In this document: positions 28,423 through 35,706 of the stretch, piece by piece
Layout: every line of letters begins with the position of its first letter
Numbering within the stretch: the stretch's first letter is position 1
Assembly: GCF_014639155.1 (NCBI RefSeq)
Contig: NZ_BMFT01000001.1
Coordinates: forward strand, 248,001-312,000
Source of the DNA: Paenibacillus segetis
GTDB taxonomy: Bacteria > Bacillota > Bacilli > Paenibacillales > Paenibacillaceae
Length of the DNA: 64,000 bases
Reading direction: 5' to 3'
Translations under genes and position numbers: made by a program
The notes under the pieces: model-generated
What the model was told of the DNA's origin: nothing
Database searches by the model: none
The model's input: the letters and a program-made list of their open reading frames with translations, nothing else

Positions 28423-30171
28423 ATGAATATTTATTCTTCTATTCCTCGTCCTGAGTATCCACGTCCGCAGTGGGTGCGACCTGACTGGATCAATTTAAAC
28501 GGGCAATGGGGATTTGAAATCGATCATGGCAAAAGTGGAAAAGAACGCGGTTACTATGAATCTGGGCGCGATTTATCCGGGACGATAACGGTTCCCTACT
28601 GTCCAGAGAGCAAACTATCAGGTGTTGAATATAAAGACTTTATGGCAGCGGTATGGTACAAACGAGAATTCTCTGTACCGGAGACTTGGACCGGTGGAAG
28701 AATTTTGCTGCATTTTGGTGCGGTTGATTATGAAACTGAGGTATGGGTTAACGGAGTATCTGTAGGAACACATCGTGGGGGATATTCTTCTTTTAGCTTT
28801 GATATTACTGCAGCTATTGTGCCAGGAGTGAATATCATTACCGTTTATGCTGAAGACGATGTTCGATCAGGGCGTCAACCGCGCGGTAAACAAAGTGAAA
28901 GATTCCGTTCACATGGCTGTGATTACACCAGAACGACAGGAATTTGGCAGACGGTTTGGCTTGAACAAGTGCCTGAGGCATTTCTATCTAACATGAAGTT
29001 AGTACCCGACCCAGATAACGCTTGCGTGCACATGGAGCTACAAATTGGAGGCGATGCAGCTGGGGCAACGCTTTCCGCTACTGCTTCTTATGAAGGAAAG
29101 TCTGTCGGGGAAGTTAGTATTGTGGTGTCCGGTTCATCTGCAAAAGTAACACTACCATTAGCTGAAGTTCATTTGTGGGAAGTTGGGAACGCGAGACTAT
29201 ATGACCTCCAGTTATCATTGGATAAGCAAGGTCAGGTTAGTGATTCCGTCAATTCTTACTTTGGACTAAGAACCGTAAGACTCGACGGAATGGCATTCCG
29301 GATCAATGGGAAATCCGTATTCCAGCGCCTTGTGCTAGATCAAGGATTTTATCCTGAGGGTATCTATACCGCTCCGAGCGATGAAGATCTCCGACAAGAT
29401 ATAGAAATTTCGATGGATCTTGGTTTTAACGGAGCTAGATTACATGAAAAAATATTTGAGCCTCGCTATTTATACTGGGCGGATAAGCTGGGTTACCTGG
29501 TTTGGGGAGAGCACGCCAACTGGGGATTGGATATATGTACAGCAGAAGGTCTGTCTCAGTTTTTACCGGAATGGATAGAAGGGATGGAACGAGATTTCAA
29601 TCACCCAGCCCTTATTGGTTGGTGTCCTTTTAACGAGACATGGGACCGGGACGGCGCCAAACAGAATAACGATGTGCTGCGTATTACTTACGAGGTAACG
29701 AAACGGCTGGATCCTACCCGTCCTGTTATCGATACGAGTGGTAACTTTCATGTCGTGACCGACATTTTTGATCTTCATGACTATGACCAAAATCCGGCGA
29801 CGTTCAAAGAAAGATATGAGCCGATGAAAAACGGTGGTGAGGTTTTCGTTACTTTCCCTGATCGCCAAAAATATGAAGGACAACCGTATTTCATTAGTGA
29901 ATACGGCGGCATTTGGTGGAACCCGGATCAGAAGGATGAGCAATCTTGGGGTTATGGAGACAGACCTACGTCCGAAGAAGCATTTATTGAACGTTATGAG
30001 GGATTAACGAATGTATTGCTGGATCATCCGATGATGTTTGGATTTTGCTATACCCAGCTATACGATGTGGAGCAGGAAGTAAATGGTCTATACACCTATG
30101 ACAGAAAGCCGAAATTTAATCCTGATACGATCCGCAGAATCAACTCACGTAAGGCTGCGATTGAGGATTAG
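28423..30171 (+). CDS. GH2 family glycoside hydrolase (short form, copy 1)
   Basis: A 582-residue cytoplasmic enzyme comprising sugar-binding, immunoglobulin-like and TIM-barrel domains, without the extra C-terminal modules of the 917-residue GH2. The opening PRPEYPRPQWVRPDWINLNG is shared in pattern with the product at 32984. The acid/base is Glu405 in CPFNETWDRD and the likely nucleophile Glu493 in FISEYGGIW. YTRTTGIWQTVWLE is another family block. Beta-galactosidase or alpha-L-arabinopyranosidase-like activity is possible. AAAGGAG lies 7 bases before the ATG. It is the last gene of the second ABC operon, with a terminator after it. Confidence 0.88.
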   Translation: MNIYSSIPRPEYPRPQWVRPDWINLNGQWGFEIDHGKSGKERGYYESGRDLSGTITVPYCPESKLSGVEYKDFMAAVWYKREFSVPETWTGGRILLHFGAVDYETEVWVNGVSVGTHRGGYSSFSFDITAAIVPGVNIITVYAEDDVRSGRQPRGKQSERFRSHGCDYTRTTGIWQTVWLEQVPEAFLSNMKLVPDPDNACVHMELQIGGDAAGATLSATASYEGKSVGEVSIVVSGSSAKVTLPLAEVHLWEVGNARLYDLQLSLDKQGQVSDSVNSYFGLRTVRLDGMAFRINGKSVFQRLVLDQGFYPEGIYTAPSDEDLRQDIEISMDLGFNGARLHEKIFEPRYLYWADKLGYLVWGEHANWGLDICTAEGLSQFLPEWIEGMERDFNHPALIGWCPFNETWDRDGAKQNNDVLRITYEVTKRLDPTRPVIDTSGNFHVVTDIFDLHDYDQNPATFKERYEPMKNGGEVFVTFPDRQKYEGQPYFISEYGGIWWNPDQKDEQSWGYGDRPTSEEAFIERYEGLTNVLLDHPMMFGFCYTQLYDVEQEVNGLYTYDRKPKFNPDTIRRINSRKAAIED

Positions 30172-30221
30172 AGCCTTCAGATTAGCTTCATATTCTGGAA
30201 CCGGTTAGAGGGTTCTTACTA

Positions 30222-30245
30222 AAAAGCCCCATTGGGGCTTTTTCT
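30222..30245 (+). terminator. Terminator of the second ABC operon
   Basis: A perfect 9-bp stem (AAAAGCCCC / GGGGCTTTT) with loop ATT runs into a T stretch 50 bases after the GH2 stop codon. Confidence 0.92.
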
Positions 30246-30305
30246 TGTCCGAAAGCTTGTTGGTGAATAATAACTTGAGTTCATTGGGAAGGAATGAGGT
30301 TGGTT

Positions 30306-31706
30306 ATGAAGAGACTGAATGTTAGAAAGGCAATACTACCTGCAATATGTTTGTTCCTTATCTCGCCTATTGGATGTGCGAAGAATGAGGCTGCCAGTCA
30401 GGAGGATTTTTATAATGTAATCATGCAGGATGGGGCAGACCCTTGGGTCTATAAGCACACGGACGGAATCTATTATTTTACCAAAACGACCGGTGGTGAC
30501 GTTACCATCTGGAAATCAGCGCAGTTAACAACGATTGACGCAGCTCCTAGAAAGGTAATTACTACAGGTGGTCATAATATATGGGCTCCTGAACTCCACT
30601 ATATAAATGGAGCCTGGTACATCTATTATGCCATGGACGATGGGGATAACGTTAATCATCGGATGTATGTGATGGAGAATACCTCGGCAGATCCTACACA
30701 GGGTGTATGGAAGCAAAAGGGACAGATCACCGACTCTACAAACAAATGGGCTATTGATGGTACTGTTCTGCAAGTACAGGATCAGCTGTATTTTATTTGG
30801 TCCGGTTGGGAGGGAGATGTCGATGTGCAGCAGAATCTGTATATCGCCCATATGAGCGATCCTTGGACGATTGATTCAGAGCGCGTTGAGATTTCAAGAC
30901 CAACCCATAGCTGGGAGGTGAACCATTCTCCCTATATCAATGAAGGACCTCAGGTTATCGTTCGAAACGGAGTAATTAATCTCGTCTACTCGGCAAGTGG
31001 AAGTTGGACTAATGACTATTGTCTTGGGTTGATAACGGCCGATGTCTCAAGTGATTTGATGGACCCTGCCTCATGGAGTAAAAGGGACCAACCTATTTTT
31101 AGCTCTGAGAATGGGTTATATGGACCGGGGCACCATTCATTTACTACATCTGTGGATGGCACAGAGGACTGGATCTTTTATCATGTTGCCAAATTCAACA
31201 ATTCTGGGTGGAACCGTGAAGTTCGTGCCCAAAAATTTACTTGGAATGCTGATGATACTCCCAATCTCGGAGTTCCTGCTAATCCGAACCTTCCTATTTC
31301 TTTGCCTTCTGGTGAAACCGCTCATATTCGCTATGAAGGTGAGAACGGGACATTTGGTGGAGGTGCTGGCGTAATACCAAGTTCCACAGGCTCAGGAGGA
31401 TCTAAAGTGGGTCAGTTTGACATGCCGGATAGCTATGGAGAGTATTCAGTTAAAGTGGCATCTGCAGGTGAATATATTCTATTGGTAAGAGCAGCGAATG
31501 GTACTGAGGGAGGAGAGGGGGCTTATCTCCAGTTAAGTATAAATACAGGTACTCCTAGTAGACTCTATATAACTAATAAAGGCTGGGAAAACTGGGGGCT
31601 ATCCACAGCCAGAATTCAACTTGAGGCAGGTATGAATAAAATTAGATTTACGAAGGATGTAGGGGATGTAGAGTTGGATTTCTTCGATATTAAGCAGGTT
31701 AATTAG
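30306..31706 (+). CDS. Exported GH43 lipoprotein with C-terminal carbohydrate-binding domain
   Basis: About 466 residues. A lipoprotein signal (KRLNVRKAILPAICLFLI, then SPIGC) is followed by a GH43 propeller (base Asp in QDGADPWVY, WAPELHYINGAWYIYYAM, acid Glu in NEGPQVIV, SGSWTNDYCLG). After about residue 335 comes a beta-sandwich module (HIRYEGENGTFGGGAG ... GEYILLVRAANG ... VGDVELDFFDIKQV) like CBM6/35-type domains. It would trim arabinose or xylose at the outer face, the only exported glycosidase of this island. ATG 30306 is used; TTG 30300 (6 bases from GGGAAGGA) and ATG 30294 are alternatives. Confidence 0.87.
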   Translation: MKRLNVRKAILPAICLFLISPIGCAKNEAASQEDFYNVIMQDGADPWVYKHTDGIYYFTKTTGGDVTIWKSAQLTTIDAAPRKVITTGGHNIWAPELHYINGAWYIYYAMDDGDNVNHRMYVMENTSADPTQGVWKQKGQITDSTNKWAIDGTVLQVQDQLYFIWSGWEGDVDVQQNLYIAHMSDPWTIDSERVEISRPTHSWEVNHSPYINEGPQVIVRNGVINLVYSASGSWTNDYCLGLITADVSSDLMDPASWSKRDQPIFSSENGLYGPGHHSFTTSVDGTEDWIFYHVAKFNNSGWNREVRAQKFTWNADDTPNLGVPANPNLPISLPSGETAHIRYEGENGTFGGGAGVIPSSTGSGGSKVGQFDMPDSYGEYSVKVASAGEYILLVRAANGTEGGEGAYLQLSINTGTPSRLYITNKGWENWGLSTARIQLEAGMNKIRFTKDVGDVELDFFDIKQVN

Positions 31707-31809
31707 GTCCTAAACATGATATAATTAATATTGTTGCTTTATTTCAACTTTATGTAGTACTCTCTTTAGAGATAGATCATTTTCTTGGAATACTAATATG
31801 GAGGTTCAT

Positions 31810-32748
31810 ATGCTGGAAGTTGGTATACACGAGTCCGATAGGTTGGTTCAGGTCGCTCATGCCCTTTCTACACGCTCCCGGGTTGACATACTTCGCCTTC
31901 TTAACACACGCAGTATGAATATTATTGAACTTGCCGAGTCTCTTCAGCTTCCGGTATCGACTGTTGCTAACAATGTGAAGATTCTCGAGGCTGCCAAGCT
32001 GATTAATACAGAACTACTTCCAGCGGTACGAGGTGCCATGAAGGTATGTAGCAGAAATTATGACGATATTCTAATCTCGCTAAATACAAGCATCCGGACA
32101 TCCAAGGATGGCATGAAATTTTATGAGCTTGAGATGCCTATTGGATATTATAGTGATTGCGAGGTTCATCCGACCTGCGGAATGGCTTCTCACGAAGGAA
32201 TGTTGGTTAGAGAAGATGAACCGGCAAGCTTTTATCATCCGAAGCATGTTGCAGCGCAGATTCTTTGGTTCCGTAAGGGATATGTGGAGTATTTGCTCCC
32301 GCTTGAGATTCCGCAGAATGCGAGCATCCAGTCGATCGAGCTATCCATGGAAATGTGCTCGGAAGCGCCGAATTATGACAACGATTGGCCTTCTGATATT
32401 TCTGTGTGGGTGAATGGGGTAGAGATCGGAATGTGGACCAGTCCTGGAGATTTTGGAGACCGGCGTGGCACATTGAATCCTGTTTGGTGGGAAGATTGGA
32501 CGACACAATATGGATTACTAAAAACATGGCGGATTGATCATGAACGGACAACCTTGGATATGCAAAAAGTATCTGACGTTTCATTAAAAGACCTTGATAT
32601 CGACCAGCGCCCGAGCCTACGGGTCCGTATTGGGGTCAAGCCTGATGCGGTACATAAGGGTGGCGTTAATCTTTTTGGAAAACAGTTTGGAGATCATGAA
32701 CAGGATCTGGTCATGCAAGTCGCTTATGTTCTAGATGAGACTGAATAA
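31810..32748 (+). CDS. ArsR-type winged-helix regulator with a large C-terminal domain (copy 2)
   Basis: A 312-residue paralogue of the regulator at 19204. Residues about 10-72 form the winged helix (RSRVDILRLLNTRSMNIIEL, recognition helix near PVSTVANNVKILE). The C-terminal domain keeps the same landmarks: MPIGYYSDC...PTCGMA (Cys117, Cys123), LWFRKGYVEY, EMCSEAP (Cys183), DFGDRRG and GVNLFGKQFGDHEQD. Conservation of three Cys, several Trp/Tyr and the Gly-rich blocks suggests ligand or metal sensing by that domain; the sugar context favours a glycan signal. GGAGG lies 5 bases before ATG 31810. It sits between the GH43 lipoprotein gene and a GH2 operon it may control, with a terminator directly after it. 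Confidence 0.72.
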   Translation: MLEVGIHESDRLVQVAHALSTRSRVDILRLLNTRSMNIIELAESLQLPVSTVANNVKILEAAKLINTELLPAVRGAMKVCSRNYDDILISLNTSIRTSKDGMKFYELEMPIGYYSDCEVHPTCGMASHEGMLVREDEPASFYHPKHVAAQILWFRKGYVEYLLPLEIPQNASIQSIELSMEMCSEAPNYDNDWPSDISVWVNGVEIGMWTSPGDFGDRRGTLNPVWWEDWTTQYGLLKTWRIDHERTTLDMQKVSDVSLKDLDIDQRPSLRVRIGVKPDAVHKGGVNLFGKQFGDHEQDLVMQVAYVLDETE

Positions 32749-32755
32749 GAAATTA

Positions 32756-32792
32756 AGAAACCATCATTCCTTACGGAACTGATGGTTTCTTT
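32756..32792 (+). terminator. Terminator of regulator copy 2
   Basis: A perfect 11-bp stem (AGAAACCATCA / TGATGGTTTCT) with a 13-base loop lies 8 bases after the stop codon and is followed by a T-rich stretch. Confidence 0.75.
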
Positions 32793-32819
32793 GTGTTATG
32801 TACGGCATCCGCCATTAAT

Positions 32820-32834
32820 TACAAAAATATTGTA
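32820..32834 (+). promoter_or_regulatory. TACAA-N5-TTGTA inverted repeat
   Basis: TACAA-AAATA-TTGTA is nearly identical to the site at 24452-24466 (TACAA-AATAA-TTGTA). It lies about 48 bases upstream of the -35 of the next promoter. It is a candidate operator for one of the two ArsR-type fusion regulators. Confidence 0.45.
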
Positions 32835-32873
32835 TATAAATGATTTATATTAATATAATACACATAAATGGTT

Positions 32874-32910
32874 TGAAAACGTTGACAAAAGGGCATTAAA
32901 ACGCTATATT
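32874..32910 (+). promoter_or_regulatory. Sigma-A promoter with cre box overlapping the -35
   Basis: TTGACA (32882-32887), a 17-base spacer and TATATT (32905-32910) form a strong promoter. TGAAAACGTTGACA (32874-32887) fits the cre consensus fully and ends in the -35 hexamer, as at 24404. It should drive the GH2-lactonase-GH127-epimerase group. Confidence 0.82.
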
Positions 32911-32983
32911 AGGTTTAAAAGATACCAAATATATGTAACAAAACAAATTTGTCTCGCAACTAGATGGGGAGGAAGTAGGAGTA

Positions 32984-34750
32984 ATGGTAATGATTGATCA
33001 ACAAATACGCAATGAATACCCTCGTCCGCAATTTGTCCGTCAGGCGTGGATGAGTCTAAATGGAGAATGGGAGTTCGATTATGACGATAATGGAATCGGA
33101 GAGCGGGAAGCTTGGTACGAAGCTCATGATTTTAGTAAAAAGATTATAGTCCCCTTTTGCTATCAAAGCCGATTGAGCGGAATAGGCGATACGGGGTTTC
33201 ATGATACAGTTTGGTACCGGAAGGTAGTTTCCTTACCTGAAGGATATGAGAAAGAAAGACTGCTCCTTCATTTTGGCGCCGTTGATTACGAGGCAAAGGT
33301 ATGGGTGAATGGTAAGCTTGCAGTGCAGCATGAGGGTGGGCATACGCCGTTTCATGCCGATATTACGGATATTCTCGTTGAAGGCGACAATATCATTGTA
33401 GTGAAAGCGACCGATTACAGTCGGGATGTAACCCTACCACGAGGCAAGCAGTTTTGGGAGGAGAAATCAGCTAGTATATTTTATACGCGAACCACGGGGA
33501 TTTGGCAGAGCGTGTGGCTGGAACCGGTCGCGGAAACTTATATCGGGCGGATGAAGGTGACACCGGATATAGATAAGAATGATATCAGTCTGGACATTTT
33601 CCTCTCAGGGTATCGCCCTGGTGCCATCGTTAGTCTAAAGGCTGCAGTGACTTTTAATGGAGAATTTATTACGGAGGACTTATTCTCGTTGCGAAACGAA
33701 TCGACGAGTCGGCATATCCACCTGGAGGATTTCAATGACCATGGACTAGGACGCTGGTGGACCCCAGAGAAACCGAATTTATACGATTTGGAATTGACAC
33801 TCATCGTAGACGGTACGGTAGTAGACACAGTGCAAAGTTATTTCGGTATGCGAAAAATATCCATTGAGGACGGGAAGCTACTACTGAATAATCGCTCCTA
33901 TTATATGAAAATGGTGCTAGACCAGGGCTATTTTCCGGATGGTATACTGACTGCCCCAAGTGATGATGACCTACGTAGGGACGTTGAGCTAACGAAAGAA
34001 ATGGGGTTCAATGGTGCGCGCAAGCATCAGAAGATTGAAGATCCGCGCTATTTGTATTGGGCTGACAAGTTGGGTCTGCTGGTGTGGGGGGAAATGGCAA
34101 ACGCTTATCAATTTTCTCAATCCTATGTGGCTCGCCTGACGCGGGAGTGGATTGAGGCGGTGGAGCGAGATTATAATCACCCCTGCATCGTAGCTTGGGT
34201 ACCGCTCAATGAAAGTTGGGGTGTTCCCAATATTCTGGTCGATAAGCAGCAGCAGCAGCACGCTTTGTCGGTCTACCATATGACGAAATCGCTAGATTCT
34301 ACGCGGCCAGTTATATCCAATGACGGTTGGGAGCTCGTTAGCACGGATCTCGTTACTATTCATGATTATGAGTGGCGGAAGGAAGTATTGGCGGAACGCT
34401 ATAAGGATAAAGAAACGGCACTGGCCGCTCAACCAGGCAACCGATGGATCCTAGTTCCCGGCTTCCCATATGCCGATCAACCGATTCTGGTTACAGAATT
34501 TGGAGGTATCTCTTTCCAACTGAATGAATGGGAAGGTTGGGGGTATTCTGGGGCTACGAATGAAGAGGATTTTAAGGAGCGTTTGAATAATGTTGTAGAA
34601 CCTTTACTTCGTTCTCCAATAATTCAAGGATTCTGTTATACACAATTTACGGATGTGGAGCAGGAAATTAACGGATTGTTGACTTACGATCGCAAACCTA
34701 AGCTTCCATTAGAGACTATTCGCTCCATTATTGAAGGAATTCGAAATTAA
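32984..34750 (+). CDS. GH2 family glycoside hydrolase (short form, copy 2)
   Basis: A 588-residue cytoplasmic GH2 enzyme, paralogous to the one at 28423 (both have EYPRPQ-(F/W)-VR and an FYTRTTGIWQ or DYTRTTGIWQ block). The acid/base is Glu410 in VPLNESWG and the likely nucleophile Glu505 in ILVTEFGGIS. A short CAG run near 34247-34259 encodes QQQQ in the barrel. The exact sugar is not determinable; galactose or arabinose is expected from the neighbours. ATG 32984 has a TAGGAG close upstream; ATG 32990 is an alternative. It is the first gene after the cre promoter. Confidence 0.87.
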   Translation: MVMIDQQIRNEYPRPQFVRQAWMSLNGEWEFDYDDNGIGEREAWYEAHDFSKKIIVPFCYQSRLSGIGDTGFHDTVWYRKVVSLPEGYEKERLLLHFGAVDYEAKVWVNGKLAVQHEGGHTPFHADITDILVEGDNIIVVKATDYSRDVTLPRGKQFWEEKSASIFYTRTTGIWQSVWLEPVAETYIGRMKVTPDIDKNDISLDIFLSGYRPGAIVSLKAAVTFNGEFITEDLFSLRNESTSRHIHLEDFNDHGLGRWWTPEKPNLYDLELTLIVDGTVVDTVQSYFGMRKISIEDGKLLLNNRSYYMKMVLDQGYFPDGILTAPSDDDLRRDVELTKEMGFNGARKHQKIEDPRYLYWADKLGLLVWGEMANAYQFSQSYVARLTREWIEAVERDYNHPCIVAWVPLNESWGVPNILVDKQQQQHALSVYHMTKSLDSTRPVISNDGWELVSTDLVTIHDYEWRKEVLAERYKDKETALAAQPGNRWILVPGFPYADQPILVTEFGGISFQLNEWEGWGYSGATNEEDFKERLNNVVEPLLRSPIIQGFCYTQFTDVEQEINGLLTYDRKPKLPLETIRSIIEGIRN

Positions 34751-34757
34751 TTTAAAG

Positions 34758-34795
34758 ACGGCAGATTGCGTTATTTAACGGTTCTGCCGTTTTTG
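34758..34795 (+). terminator. Hairpin with T run after GH2 copy 2
   Basis: An 8-bp stem (ACGGCAGA / TCTGCCGT) with a 17-base loop is followed by TTTTTG. It may be a partial terminator inside the operon, since the next gene starts 36 bases on. Confidence 0.65.
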
Positions 34796-34830
34796 CTTAA
34801 CAATATTAGGTTCGAAGGGATCTGGTGAAT

Positions 34831-35688
34831 ATGAATAGACATGACAGAAAAGGGACTGCTCTGATCCGTGAAGTGAACCAAACCGAGGTTCCTTACGGAA
34901 CTTTGGCTATTTGGTTTATTGGGCAAGAGAGCGTCATTATTAAAGGCGATGGAGTAACGATCTATATCGATCCTTATGTATCGGATGTTTTGGACAACAA
35001 CGGGCCGGCACGCTCTTATCCAGCGCCAATAGTTCCACAGGATATTACAGGAGCAACGCTCTGTCTGATTACACATGAGCACGAAGATCACATGGACGCC
35101 GGAACCTTACCGATTTTCCATAAGCAGAATAGCAAGGCGCCAATCATGGCACCGGCCTGCTGTAGGGAGCCTTTAATCCGGATGGGAGTTGGAGATCACC
35201 AAATTATGGTGGCGGATGACCGTAGGACAACAGAACTGTTCTCGAAGTTGAACATATCAGTTATTCCTGCCGCTCATGAGCAATTGGAGCAAGATGCGGA
35301 TGGAAAATACCGATGTGTTGGCTATGTTCTGGAGCTGAACGGCGTGACGCTGTACCATGCAGGGGATACAGTAATCTACCCCGATCTCGTGGAACGTCTC
35401 AGCAAGATCAAGCCGGATGTGGCGATGCTTCCTATCAACGGTCGCGATTATTTCCGCCAAGAGCGCGGCATTGTCGGTAATATGAATTATCGGGAAGCCG
35501 CTGAACTGGCTGTTAGAATCGGCGCGGAAACCGTGATTCCGTTGCATTATGATGTGTTTTCCGGCAATGCAGAAAAACCGGGCTATTTCGTGGATTATCT
35601 GTACGAACACTTCCCTGAACAGAAATGTCATGTGATGGCTCGCGGAGAGCGGTATGTGTACGTTTCTAGCCTGGCATTCCTGCAATGA
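34831..35688 (+). CDS. UlaG-like metallo-beta-lactamase-fold hydrolase
   Basis: About 285 residues, soluble. The zinc motif is THEHEDHMDAGTLP, and downstream ligands fit AAHEQ, YHAGDTVIYPD and PLHYDVFSGN. LAIWFIGQESVIIKGDGVTI and the final HVMARGERYVYV match the UlaG family, whose founder opens L-ascorbate-6-phosphate lactone. In this operon a sugar-lactone or other cyclic ester would fit better than ascorbate, since no ascorbate phosphotransferase genes are here; this is inference. ATG 34831 or GTG 34825 is possible, with AAGGGA upstream of both. It is followed after 18 bases by the GH127 gene. Confidence 0.78.
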   Translation: MNRHDRKGTALIREVNQTEVPYGTLAIWFIGQESVIIKGDGVTIYIDPYVSDVLDNNGPARSYPAPIVPQDITGATLCLITHEHEDHMDAGTLPIFHKQNSKAPIMAPACCREPLIRMGVGDHQIMVADDRRTTELFSKLNISVIPAAHEQLEQDADGKYRCVGYVLELNGVTLYHAGDTVIYPDLVERLSKIKPDVAMLPINGRDYFRQERGIVGNMNYREAAELAVRIGAETVIPLHYDVFSGNAEKPGYFVDYLYEHFPEQKCHVMARGERYVYVSSLAFLQ

Positions 35689-35706
35689 GATAAGGAGTGA
35701 GCAAAA

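Noticed and set aside
34247-34259. CAG triplet run
   Set aside because: Only four units, coding for Gln in the GH2 barrel; too short to count as a repeat locus.
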